Part shown: positions 33,613-41,813 of the stretch, piece by piece
Layout of the letters: each line of letters starts with the position of its first letter
How positions within the stretch are numbered: position 1 is the stretch's first letter
NCBI GenBank assembly: GCA_012031965.1
Contig: JAAUSC010000028.1
Coordinates: 1-48,488, forward strand
From: Scytonema sp. RU_4_4
GTDB taxonomy: Bacteria; Cyanobacteriota; Cyanobacteriia; Cyanobacteriales; Nostocaceae
DNA length: 48,488 nt
Direction of reading: 5' to 3'
Program-made: the position numbers and the translations under genes
Notes under the pieces: generated by a model
Told to the model about the DNA's origin: nothing
The model's input: only the letters and a program-made list of their open reading frames with translations
The model's database searches: none

Positions 33613-34275
33613 AGAGTATGTCTGAAAAGTTCTGAGGAAGTGATGACAGTTACACAAGTTGTTTGAGCATTAAACGAGTCATTGCGACGTAAATGAATGC
33701 TTCTGTGGTTTGCTGGAAGTACCTCATAATCTTTGCTCAGTCGCCGACACCAATTGAACCAACCAAAAATTCTCTCAACTTTTCCTAGCTTGGGCAAAAC
33801 TACAAACCCTTTTTGTTGCTCATGACGGGTGACTACACTTAAAATCGACCGGTATACATCAATAACAAGCGTGCTGGAAATTCTTTTGACTATCCAAAAT
33901 TGCTTCACTTTGGGAGGGATGCCTATCTTGGCGCTCCACGTACTCAGTAGAGCCGTAAACGCTCATGAATTTGTTGCCATGTTCCATCTTTACGCCATTG
34001 ACGGAAGTAATGGTACACAGTCTTCCATCTCAGAAAGTCGTTCGGGAGCATTCGCCCTATGGCTACGGTACGGCTGCGCAAGAGCGGGGATGTCCTCCGG
34101 ACACGCTGCGCGCTCCACCAGATACCAAATGAGGGAAACAAGGACTGCAATACTGGTTCACCACGCGCAACCCGCACACAAGATGTATAGGATTGCGTTC
34201 ATGATTCTCCTTCAAAGACGCTTCGCGAACGCCTGCATATCGACGCTACGTTACTGGCTCCTCTGCCTTACCTGA
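33613..34275 (-). pseudogene. IS5-family transposase relic, interrupted by a palindromic repeat
   Basis: Minus-strand pieces of an IS5 (IS1031-like) transposase. MNAILYILCAGCAW is encoded at about 34161-34202. RMLPNDFLRWKTVYHYFRQW and DGTWQQIHERLRLY follow at about 33947-34051. Then come remnants of ILDSQ near 33905, GFVVLPKLGKVERIFGWFNW at about 33753-33812, and TEAFIYVAMTRLMLKQLV in another frame ending near 33655. Most of the central DDE region is missing and stops are present. The element end, AGAACTTTTCAGACATACTC on the minus strand, maps to 33613-33633 and looks like an IS5-group terminal repeat. The left end was not found. Confidence 0.8.
34053..34160. repeat. Palindromic repeat inserted in the IS5 transposase
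   Basis: About 108 bp separate the codons for GCAW and RMLPNDF, which adjoin in intact relatives. The block has GC-rich inverted units (GCGCGCAGCGTGTCCGGAGG, GTACGGCTGCGC) of the dispersed palindrome type. Exact edges are uncertain by a few bases. Confidence 0.55.
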
Positions 34276-34945
34276 AGACCGATAAATCTTATTTTGTAAT
34301 GACTTATACTTAAAGATGCAGATAAGCCATATCAATCAAGCCATATCAATTTGGCTTTTCTGTCTTAAAAAAGCACATCTACTTTCCCTTCAAAATCCTG
34401 ACTTGAAAATAGAATTCACCAACTTACCAACTCACGCTCTTCAGAAGGGAAAAAATCTTTTTCATGCATGGCGGTGAAATTTTTTCATTGGGACTACCTT
34501 TCTAACCTAGCTTTACTTCGCTACTAGCTTCACTAGTACATGATGGCGGAAATGCATTCATTATTATGTAGCCAAGACATTAGCCGTCTTTTGCGTTAAG
34601 TTAACCAGTTAAAACGATGGTTGGCTCACTTACGCCACGCGTTACTAGATTCGCCTGAGTATATCTAGTCAAAACAAACAACTGCTTGCTATTCCAGTCT
34701 CTATCCACAAAGTAGGTAACATAGCTGAACCTATCTTTGCTTACACTAATTAAGTATGCCTGAGTCATAAAACACGAACCACTGTTTGAGGACATTTAGT
34801 GTAAATAACACAACGCACTCGAAATATTTGGTAGAGACCCTAAACGTCATCCAGAACTGTAGCTACACCTAGATATAGCTACTCACAATTCTGTAAATGG
34901 TTTTTTGTAGCTATTGCTTTTCTACTTCTATTGGGAAAAAGCAAC
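34276..34945. other. Non-coding gap with one doubtful ORF
   Basis: AT-rich sequence between the IS5 relic and lysS. A 64-codon minus-strand ORF (34601-34795) has no recognisable motif and no ribosome-binding site, so it is not called. No tRNA or riboswitch was recognised. Confidence 0.4.
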
Positions 34946-34972
34946 AATCTAAGTACGTAACGTACTTAGATT
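34946..34972. promoter_or_regulatory. 27-bp perfect palindrome upstream of lysS
   Basis: AATCTAAGTACGT, a single A, then ACGTACTTAGATT. It is about 150 bp before the synthetase start. It might be an operator for a dimeric regulator or a transcription-ending hairpin; no function is shown. Confidence 0.45.
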
Positions 34973-35122
34973 TACTTATTATAGTCAAACCTATCAAACA
35001 AGAACTTAAAGATCAAGTTGTTGATGAAGACTAGCAGCGTGTCACCAGACATCGCCCTGCTCATTCCAAGAAGCCATCTGTAAAGCTAAAATGTAAGGAC
35101 TGTAAACAGATGTAAATCAACA

Positions 35123-36712
35123 ATGTTTTGGGCTGATAAAATTGCTGCTGATGCACAAGGCGATCAAGTCGTTAACGATTCCAAGACTCCTTCTGGAAGG
35201 GTACACGTAGGATCGTTACGGGGCGTGGTTATCCATGACGTTATTTATCGAGCCTTGAAACACGCAGGTAAGCCCGTTAAGTTTTTATACGGTGTCGATG
35301 ACTACGATGCACTAGATACAGTGCCCAAGTACCTTGATCAGGAGAAGTTTTCGCCCTATCTTGGCTTTCCACTATGCAATGTACCGTCACCAAAAGATAC
35401 AGCCAGTGATTATGCCAAGTATTTCATGGGTGAATTCTTGGAAGTCTTTGATTATTTAGGAGTCAGACCAGAAGTTTATTATCTGCGCGATTTATATCGT
35501 TCTGGGAAACTCAACCATTATATTGATGTTTTTCTCAAAAATGCTCACCTAGTCCGAGAAGCATATAAAGAGGTGAGTAAGGCAGACCGCCCAAATAACT
35601 GGTATCCATTTCAGGTTATTTGTCAAAAGTGCGGTAAAATTGCCACAACAGTTGTCACAGACTACAACGGCTCAGAAGTTTTTTACACTTGTAAGCCAGA
35701 TGCAACGAATTGGGTACAAGGTTGTGGACACTCAGGCTGGGTTTCTCCATTTGATGGCAATGGTAAACTACCTTGGAAGGTAGAATGGGTTGCAAAATGG
35801 AATTTATTGGGTGTGACTATTGAGATGGCAGGTAAGGATCACTCTCAAAAAGGTGGTTCTAGAGATGTAGCAAACGCTATCTGTCGTAAGGTTTTAAACA
35901 AGCAACCTCCGTTCCATTCTCCCTATGAATTTATTTTGGTGAATGGCACTAAGATGAGTTCATCAAAGGGAGTGGGTTCAAGTGCTAGAGAAATTGCTGA
36001 TTTACTTCCCCCTGAATTGCTGCGCTTCTTGATGCTGCGTACTCAGCCAAGAACAGTGATCAACTTTGCTCCCAACTATGAGACAATAACTCGTCTTTTT
36101 CGGGACTATGATACTTTGATTGGAAAATATCAAGCTCAGATTTCAGCAAACCCTGAGAAACCAGAATTGACTGAAGAGTTAATGCCTCTGTATTATGCAC
36201 ACTTGGGCGACAACATTAAACCTTATTATCCTTTTGATTTCAGTACAATTATTTCACTCCTGCAAATTCCGCATATTGATATAGAAGAGGAAATAGCGAA
36301 ACGGAGTCCTGAACCTTTGAGTGAGTTTGACTGGCAAGTTTTGAATCAAAGGATTGCAGCTGCCAAAAAATGGCTACAAGATTATGCAGATGAGGAAGAA
36401 AAGCTTGTTCTTTATCTTGAGCAAGTTCCTCAAAAAGCTAGCGAGTTAACTGAAGAGCAAGTTTCTTACTTGGAAAAGTTAATAGAGAATTTAGAGAATG
36501 TCGTTGCTTGGAACGGTGAGGAGTTACAAACGACTTTATTTTCCACGTCTAAGGAATTGCAGATACAACAAGCGAATGCATTCAAGGCTGTTTACTTATC
36601 TTTTTTGGGTAAGGAACGTGGTCCCAAAGCAGGTGCTTTGTTGTCGTACTTAGAGAAATCTTTTGTTATTAATAGGTTGCGAGAAGTGACACAACTGAAG
36701 ATATCTAAATGA
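35123..36712 (+). CDS. lysS: Class I (archaeal-type) lysyl-tRNA synthetase
   Basis: A 529-residue class I aminoacyl-tRNA synthetase that charges tRNA-Lys with lysine. The HIGH-equivalent is in PSGRVHVGSLRG (residues 23-34) and the KMSKS loop is KMSSSKG (277-283). A Cys-pair region (about 166-195, CQKCG and a later CGH) suggests a bound zinc. GKDHSQKGGSRD precedes the KMSKS loop as in other LysRS-I. The C-terminal helical region resembles the anticodon-binding cage. Most cyanobacteria rely on the unrelated class II LysRS, so this is either a second enzyme or a replacement gained by transfer. It stands alone between an IS relic and a MITE, with a palindrome upstream. Confidence 0.93.
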   Translation: MFWADKIAADAQGDQVVNDSKTPSGRVHVGSLRGVVIHDVIYRALKHAGKPVKFLYGVDDYDALDTVPKYLDQEKFSPYLGFPLCNVPSPKDTASDYAKYFMGEFLEVFDYLGVRPEVYYLRDLYRSGKLNHYIDVFLKNAHLVREAYKEVSKADRPNNWYPFQVICQKCGKIATTVVTDYNGSEVFYTCKPDATNWVQGCGHSGWVSPFDGNGKLPWKVEWVAKWNLLGVTIEMAGKDHSQKGGSRDVANAICRKVLNKQPPFHSPYEFILVNGTKMSSSKGVGSSAREIADLLPPELLRFLMLRTQPRTVINFAPNYETITRLFRDYDTLIGKYQAQISANPEKPELTEELMPLYYAHLGDNIKPYYPFDFSTIISLLQIPHIDIEEEIAKRSPEPLSEFDWQVLNQRIAAAKKWLQDYADEEEKLVLYLEQVPQKASELTEEQVSYLEKLIENLENVVAWNGEELQTTLFSTSKELQIQQANAFKAVYLSFLGKERGPKAGALLSYLEKSFVINRLREVTQLKISK

Positions 36713-36839
36713 ATGCAATTTTGCTTCGGTGAAATAGTTGCCAAAACCATGCTCTGTTTGGGAGCATCGGCTGTTTGTTTTTGTGACTGTTACACTGCGT
36801 TTTTTGCAAAAGTTTGCATTCTTTGGGAATATAATACCA

Positions 36840-36861
36840 CACCCTCGACGCACCCTCGACG
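36840..36861. repeat. Tandem pair of an 11-mer
   Basis: CACCCTCGACG occurs twice in direct succession, 128 bp after the lysS stop. Confidence 0.7.
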
Positions 36862-36894
36862 CAGATAAGGGACTTCCAATTAAAAAATATTCCA

Positions 36895-36980
36895 TTTGTA
36901 GGGTGCGTTATGCCTTTGGCTAACGCACCGTGACAGATAAGATCAACGTGGTGCGTTACTCCGTTAACGCACCCTACAAA
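36895..36980. repeat. 86-bp MITE-like element
   Basis: Perfect 16-bp terminal inverted repeats, TTTGTAGGGTGCGTTA and its reverse complement, around a short spacer that itself repeats TAACGCACC and GGTGCGTTA. This TAGGGTGCGTTA repeat type is widespread in cyanobacteria. The remainder of 36713-37116 shows no gene. Confidence 0.8.
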
Positions 36981-37116
36981 TTAAGATTGGATGATTTATT
37001 TTATAGTTATTATTATTTTATATCTATGATAGTTCAATATAAATAAAGCAGAGACGCAATTCGTTGCATCTCTGTTATACTTTTCGCTCTAGTTAGTATA
37101 TTATTTCTACTACTGC

Positions 37117-37293
37117 TTATCCATTTTTTGGTAAAATGTAAACAAGTAATAATGATTGGTGCGACAACTGACTGAGAGGGGCAGGTTTCATTTCGCCCCG
37201 AAAGTCTAGCAGTTGCACAAGAAGCAGGTAAGCAAGTGCCAAAATTATGGAAATAGCACCTGTGATAATTGCAACAATTTTTCCACGATTCAT
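37117..37293 (-). CDS. Small conserved single-span membrane protein
   Basis: A 58-residue protein. ATG 37293 is preceded on the minus strand by AGGTGA six bases away; a GTG at 37302 is an alternative. The start MNRGKIVAIITGAISIILAL leads into one transmembrane helix ending YLLLVQLLDFRG, then a short Pro-rich tail with MKPAPLS. I recall similar short cyanobacterial proteins of unknown function with GKIVAI-TGA and LLLVQLLDxRG, but could not verify this by search. It may be an accessory subunit of a membrane complex; this is not shown. Confidence 0.6.
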   Translation of the reverse strand: MNRGKIVAIITGAISIILALAYLLLVQLLDFRGEMKPAPLSQLSHQSLLLVYILPKNG

Positions 37294-37406
37294 CAATTTC
37301 ACCTGTCATATCAAATATAGTACTATACCTATGTTAAGATTGCATTAGCACATATTAGTGTGTTGTTTCGTATTTCTTTTTTAGACTAACAAAGCTATCT
37401 TAAGAT

Positions 37407-38360
37407 TCAATTGAAAGATTTTTTGAGCAACACTATACGATAGGCAATTCTTTCAGCATGACGAAAGCCACAGATGCTTTGAACAAGAAGATAGAATCGT
37501 CTAGAAGTGTTTCTTTTAAAATCTGGAAATACAATTAAAGTTTTTTCTAAAAACCGTAGGTATTGTGAGTAGTCGTCCATCAACAAAGACTCTCTAGCCA
37601 ATTCAAAGTAAGATTTAGCTAAGGCATACTGATACTTCATTGAAAATTTGTTCATCTGTTTCAGTTTTTGTTCTGCCTTTTCTAATACTGCACAGTGGCT
37701 TTCTATCCAGCGGGGCTTAGAGCTACTAGAGACTGTTACATTGCCATATCGTCTGTAGATAGAATAACAGCCCGGTTGATAGACAACTTTGGCACCATTG
37801 ATTGCGACTGATAAAAAGAAGTCTCTATCCTGTGCAGCACGCAAGCTTTCATCCCAACCACCACTCTTTTCAACAACAGTTCTTTTATAGAGTAAAGACG
37901 CGACAGCTGTCCACCAATCTTGAAGCAAAGACTCAAGGATATCTACTTGTCTTCCAGCAATCTCTACATTATCTAGAAAACTTGTACCATCAGGCAAATG
38001 ATGTTTATATCTCCAATCACCATAAATGACATCTGCCCCCGTTGCTTCTAGAAAACTCACTTGCCTTTCTATTTTTTCTGGTAATATATAGTCATCTGCA
38101 TCAAGGTACTGGATATACTTCCCCTTAGATATAGCAAAACCTGTGTTTCTAGCGTAATTTCCTCCTTTATGGGGCAAATATTCCCAAATTATTTTTTTTT
38201 CATATCTTTTGATAATTTCTAAAGAATGGTCAGTTGAACCATCATCAATTACGATGATTTCTATGTTAGGATAAGTCTGATTTAAGCAGCTATCAATTGC
38301 CTCTGCTATCCATCTCTCTGCATTAAAGCAAGGTATAATAACCGAAACAAGGTTTTCCAT
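37407..38360 (-). CDS. Family 2 glycosyltransferase
   Basis: A 317-residue GT-A fold transferase that adds a sugar from an NDP-sugar to a growing glycan on the cytoplasmic side of the membrane. The N-terminal nucleotide-binding block is complete: VSVIIPCFNAERWIAEAIDS, IIVIDDGSTDHSLEII, and the DXD-like metal site in YIQYLDADDYILPEKI. The acceptor side includes GGWDESLRAAQDRDFF, with Glu-Asp type residues near the catalytic pocket. There is no membrane segment. It is the last gene of the minus-strand glycan cluster, 163 bp after the HD-like gene. Confidence 0.9.
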   Translation of the reverse strand: MENLVSVIIPCFNAERWIAEAIDSCLNQTYPNIEIIVIDDGSTDHSLEIIKRYEKKIIWEYLPHKGGNYARNTGFAISKGKYIQYLDADDYILPEKIERQVSFLEATGADVIYGDWRYKHHLPDGTSFLDNVEIAGRQVDILESLLQDWWTAVASLLYKRTVVEKSGGWDESLRAAQDRDFFLSVAINGAKVVYQPGCYSIYRRYGNVTVSSSSKPRWIESHCAVLEKAEQKLKQMNKFSMKYQYALAKSYFELARESLLMDDYSQYLRFLEKTLIVFPDFKRNTSRRFYLLVQSICGFRHAERIAYRIVLLKKSFN

Positions 38361-38523
38361 TTCTATTATCCTTAAATAAAAAAATAGATTGGCAGTACCA
38401 TGAAAATAGTACTGATAATTTAATATACAATTTATAAAATCCCTGTTTGACTGGAGACTAATAATCTATATCTGCTTCCTCAAATCTATCGACTTATGAC
38501 CTTACTCCAACTGACTGCTGCGA

Positions 38524-39339
38524 CTAACTCTTAACATGAGATTTCATCCTCATGCCAATTGCAAAAGGAAGATGACGAAGTTTGTGGACAATTGCAGAGG
38601 ATAAATGATGAAGCTTACTAACAAGCCAATGAGAAAATGCTACCGAAAGTCGCTTACGGTAGGAGTTGGGGACTAAGAAAAATGAAGCACTATGACTGCT
38701 TTGGTTACGCAGTTCAACGGGTATTTCAGCTAAAGCAGTTTCTTTGAACACCGTTGCTAGTTCCACAGCCAAAGTGGGAAAACCTAATTTTTCTGCCATC
38801 TCAACCATATAATGATTGTTATGATTCATGTATCGCTGATATTTAACATCTCCACAATAGAGAATGCCAAGATCTAGGTACTCTTCTAGCTCATTCGCCA
38901 AGCGTATTAAAACCACATTACGGTCAGTTGGATCAAGTGCATCAAGGCGATCGCGAATGGTAGGAATAGTCTGTTCGTTCCATCGCAAAAATGTATATTT
39001 TGCAACATAATCCTCCACTTCTTCACCGACAGCACGTTTGATATGTTGATGTTTGACGTCCGAGAATCCCTTTCCTCCGTCTCCAAAGTCACCACTAGCA
39101 TACGCAGCGTGTAATAAACCAGCAGCTATCACTTTTGCAGGTACGTGAAGAGCACAGAGGATGCTAGCAGTACCTACTAGATGGGCAATAAACGTCTTGC
39201 CAGAGGCTCGAAAACAGCCTGTAAATAGGGGTATGACAAGCTGATAAGCATTGTGAATGCAACAAAGGTCAGTATTTGAGTAACCTTCACGTCTTAGTTG
39301 GTTGAATAGTTGGATGTTTGTTTGCGCGTAGGGGTACAT
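38524..39339 (-). CDS. HD-like (DUF6817-type) protein of unknown function
   Basis: A 271-residue protein from ATG 39339; the frame is open to 39399. The core (about 45-190) has the spacing of an HD-phosphohydrolase helix bundle: FIAHLVGTASILCALHVPA, IAAGLLHAAYASGDFGDGGK and VVLIRLANELEEYLDLGI. The classical adjacent His-Asp is replaced by HAAY, as I recall for DUF6817-type proteins, so metal binding and catalysis are uncertain. The C-terminal 60 residues are basic and His-rich. It sits between an O-antigen-type ABC exporter ATPase and a glycosyltransferase, 82 bp from the former, so a part in glycan synthesis or its control is inferred from context only. Confidence 0.6.
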   Translation of the reverse strand: MYPYAQTNIQLFNQLRREGYSNTDLCCIHNAYQLVIPLFTGCFRASGKTFIAHLVGTASILCALHVPAKVIAAGLLHAAYASGDFGDGGKGFSDVKHQHIKRAVGEEVEDYVAKYTFLRWNEQTIPTIRDRLDALDPTDRNVVLIRLANELEEYLDLGILYCGDVKYQRYMNHNNHYMVEMAEKLGFPTLAVELATVFKETALAEIPVELRNQSSHSASFFLVPNSYRKRLSVAFSHWLVSKLHHLSSAIVHKLRHLPFAIGMRMKSHVKS

Positions 39340-39420
39340 AGTTTTGGTTATCAGAGAGAGTAAAGCAAACTTTGCACATACAGATATCATGAGAATCAAA
39401 CGATTTCAATATGGCTTTAG

Positions 39421-40704
39421 TTAAGTTAAATTGTTTTTAACTTGCCACTTTCGCGGTTGATAAAACAAAGATTGGCTGGTGATGTGATTTGCTGTCACTG
39501 TAAATCTAAAAGATTCAACAGCATCAAAAGAATATCCACCACTTCTTATGAAAATCTTTGCGTTATATACTCCAGGATTCAAGCCACAATAAGGCATATA
39601 CATTTGCAATTCAACTTTTCCTGGCAAGACTTCTAAATACTCATTGTCACTTCCAGAGGTTAGATAAAAAATCCGTTCATGTTCTCCAGACAAAGCTGTT
39701 ACTGTTACACACAAATTAGCTTTAGTAATTTTCTCATATGCTTTGCATTCTACGCAGAAAAAAGCAGGTTCACCACTGATGAGCGTTTCCAAGATATTTT
39801 CTTGCTCATCTTTAAAACATAAAGAAACAATATCTATCCCACTACTTTCATTTTTAGGCTTTTCTGGTAAGAACATAGGCCCCACAGATTTTTCGCTACC
39901 GCTGAGACACAAATCTTCTTCGTACCTACGAACGACTGAATCTACATCTCCAGTTGCAATCAACTGACCCTTTGATAGATAAACTGCAGAATGACATACA
40001 TTTAGTATTGCTGGTGGATTATGAGAAACTAAGATAAACGCTGTGCCTTTTTCCCGGAGTTTAGCAAGCCTACGGTGACACTTCATCCTAAACTTTATAT
40101 CTCCAACAGCCAGCACTTCATCAATGAGTAAAATTTCTGGTTCTATATAAACTGCACAAGCAAAACCTAATCGCGCAGCCATTCCAGAACTATAAGTTTG
40201 TACAGGAGCATCAATAGCATCTGCAATCCCAGCAAAATCTATCACATCTTGAAATCTCTCTTCAATTTCTTTGGTTGATAGACCCAAAATCGACATATTT
40301 GCATAGATATTTTCTCGTCCCGTGAGGATAGGGTTAAAACCAGCTCCTAGTGCAATTAACGGAGCTATCCTACCTTTAACTTTTACAGAACCAGTATCTG
40401 GCTTTATCAAACCACTAATGATGCGAAGCAGTGTACTTTTTCCAGCTCCATTTGAACCAACTAAACCGAGTGCTTCTCCTCGTCGTAGTTGAAAACTAAT
40501 ATCTTTGAGTGCCCAAAACTCTTTTTTTCTTAAAGTGTCACTCTTTCTATCTCCTCCAAACATCTCAGTGGCGATATCCTGAACCCCATACATTAAGGAA
40601 CGTTTTAAATCTCGACAAAACTTTTTAGAAACATTCTCTACTGAAATGACAATTTCAGTATCCTCAGAACTAACAGCAATTTCTTGTTCCACCACATTAG
40701 TCAT
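39421..40704 (-). CDS. wzt: Polysaccharide/O-antigen ABC exporter ATPase with carbohydrate-binding C-domain (Wzt-type)
   Basis: A 427-residue protein. The ATPase domain (about 18-250) has Walker A VGSNGAGKST (83-92), signature YSSGMAARLGFACA, Walker B EILLIDEVLAVGD and the switch His in LVSHNPP. The C-terminal 170 residues (FLPEKPKNESSGIDIVSLCF onwards) are a beta-sandwich like the Wzt C-terminal domain that recognises the end of the finished glycan. Together with the adjacent permease it would export lipid-linked polysaccharide across the inner membrane. The start codon lies 2 bp after the permease stop, so the two are translationally coupled. Confidence 0.9.
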   Translation of the reverse strand: MTNVVEQEIAVSSEDTEIVISVENVSKKFCRDLKRSLMYGVQDIATEMFGGDRKSDTLRKKEFWALKDISFQLRRGEALGLVGSNGAGKSTLLRIISGLIKPDTGSVKVKGRIAPLIALGAGFNPILTGRENIYANMSILGLSTKEIEERFQDVIDFAGIADAIDAPVQTYSSGMAARLGFACAVYIEPEILLIDEVLAVGDIKFRMKCHRRLAKLREKGTAFILVSHNPPAILNVCHSAVYLSKGQLIATGDVDSVVRRYEEDLCLSGSEKSVGPMFLPEKPKNESSGIDIVSLCFKDEQENILETLISGEPAFFCVECKAYEKITKANLCVTVTALSGEHERIFYLTSGSDNEYLEVLPGKVELQMYMPYCGLNPGVYNAKIFIRSGGYSFDAVESFRFTVTANHITSQSLFYQPRKWQVKNNLT

Positions 40705-40706
40705 TA

Positions 40707-41579
40707 TTAAGAACTCACTCTTTCAACAACGAAAGGCATAGCAAGACGAAATCCAATCCAAGTTAGTAGTAAACCAACAAAAGACAGCCCACTCACCACC
40801 CAAAATCCCAGAGAGTCTGATACAATCCCTGTTGTTGCTAACTCTCGCACTGTGACTAACAGAGGAGTAACGGGATTAAGCTTGACTAAAAAACCAAAAG
40901 TTCCTTGACTAGGAACTGGGTAAATGACTGGAGTGAGGAAAAGCCAAAACCCTGTCATTAAAGTTATTCCTCTAGAAACATCTTGATACAAAACCCCTAG
41001 AGGAGCTAATAATATACCAAAAAATGTTCCTAGCATCACTAAGTGAATTAATGCCACTGGCACTAAAATGACTGTCCAACTTATAGGGATGCGAAACCAA
41101 ATATACAATGCCACTATTAAAATCAGTTTGATGGCAAAGTTAAAAAAGACTTCTCCTACCTTTGCCAAAATGAGTGCTTCTCGAGGAAAGTTGACTCTGG
41201 ATAGCATTGGTTTTGCCACTGTGACTGCTTGTACTGGACCATTTAATGCTTCTGTAAATGTCTGCCACAGTGCTGTACTAAATGTGACATAAGCTGGATA
41301 AGGAATATCTGTTGTCCCAACATTAATGACATTGGCATCATTAGCAAGGGTAAATCCAGCAGCCATGACAATTGGTGGTAAAAAAGCCCAAGCGACTCCC
41401 AAGAATGATTGACGATACTGGGCGCTGATATCCCGTATCATTAATCGCCAAGCAAGTTCGCGAGAAGCCAGCAAGTCTCGCCACATTTGTTGGAACAATG
41501 CAACAGGACGCCTTAGCTGACTTTCTGGGGTATAAATAACCTCTGGTGGTTGAGATTTTAGAACTTTTTTGTGATTCAA
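40707..41579 (-). CDS. wzm: Polysaccharide/O-antigen ABC exporter permease (Wzm-type)
   Basis: A 290-residue ABC-2 type membrane protein, partner of the following ATPase. The cytoplasmic N-terminus carries LLASRELAWRLMIRDISAQY and RQSFLGVAWAFLPPIVMAAG, typical of Wzm/TagG permeases. About six hydrophobic spans follow, with FWLFLTPVIYPVPSQ and KLNPVTPLLVTVRELATTG near the C-terminal half. Length is normal. It heads the exporter pair, separated by 234 bp with an imperfect hairpin from the upstream glycosyltransferase gene. Confidence 0.9.
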   Translation of the reverse strand: MNHKKVLKSQPPEVIYTPESQLRRPVALFQQMWRDLLASRELAWRLMIRDISAQYRQSFLGVAWAFLPPIVMAAGFTLANDANVINVGTTDIPYPAYVTFSTALWQTFTEALNGPVQAVTVAKPMLSRVNFPREALILAKVGEVFFNFAIKLILIVALYIWFRIPISWTVILVPVALIHLVMLGTFFGILLAPLGVLYQDVSRGITLMTGFWLFLTPVIYPVPSQGTFGFLVKLNPVTPLLVTVRELATTGIVSDSLGFWVVSGLSFVGLLLTWIGFRLAMPFVVERVSS

Positions 41580-41754
41580 AATGTCTTAGCCCTGCAAGAT
41601 ACTGCATTTTTTACGTTGGGTAGAGTAGGGATTGCCCACCATTCACACTAAAGGATTTTGGAGGATTTTGGCGTTGGTAGTTTGCACATAGTTACGAATA
41701 GTCAGCTCTGACATAGACACAAAGGCGTGAAGAAAACTTTTGCGTTCTTGCATT

Positions 41755-41789
41755 TATGCATGAGATTGAAAGAACAATCATCATGCATA
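41755..41789. other. Imperfect hairpin downstream of the GT2 gene
   Basis: TATGCATGAGATTG pairs imperfectly with CAATCATCATGCATA. It may end transcription of the 41814-42884 gene or mark a small repeat. Confidence 0.4.
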
Positions 41790-41813
41790 GATATAACGCT
41801 ATAAATTTAAATT

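Noticed and set aside
32406-33908. A natural 500-residue transposase-response regulator fusion protein
   Set aside because: Residues 33-66 match the transposase but the next part is out of frame with it, and an IS end lies between it and the regulator. An accidental open frame is the simpler reading.
34601-34795. 64-codon minus-strand ORF
   Set aside because: No ribosome-binding site, no motif and no known neighbour relation. It could be real but cannot be supported.
37034-37309. 91-codon minus-strand ORF overlapping the small membrane protein
   Set aside because: The overlapping frame starting at 37293 has a clear transmembrane helix and a ribosome-binding site; the longer frame lacks protein-like features.
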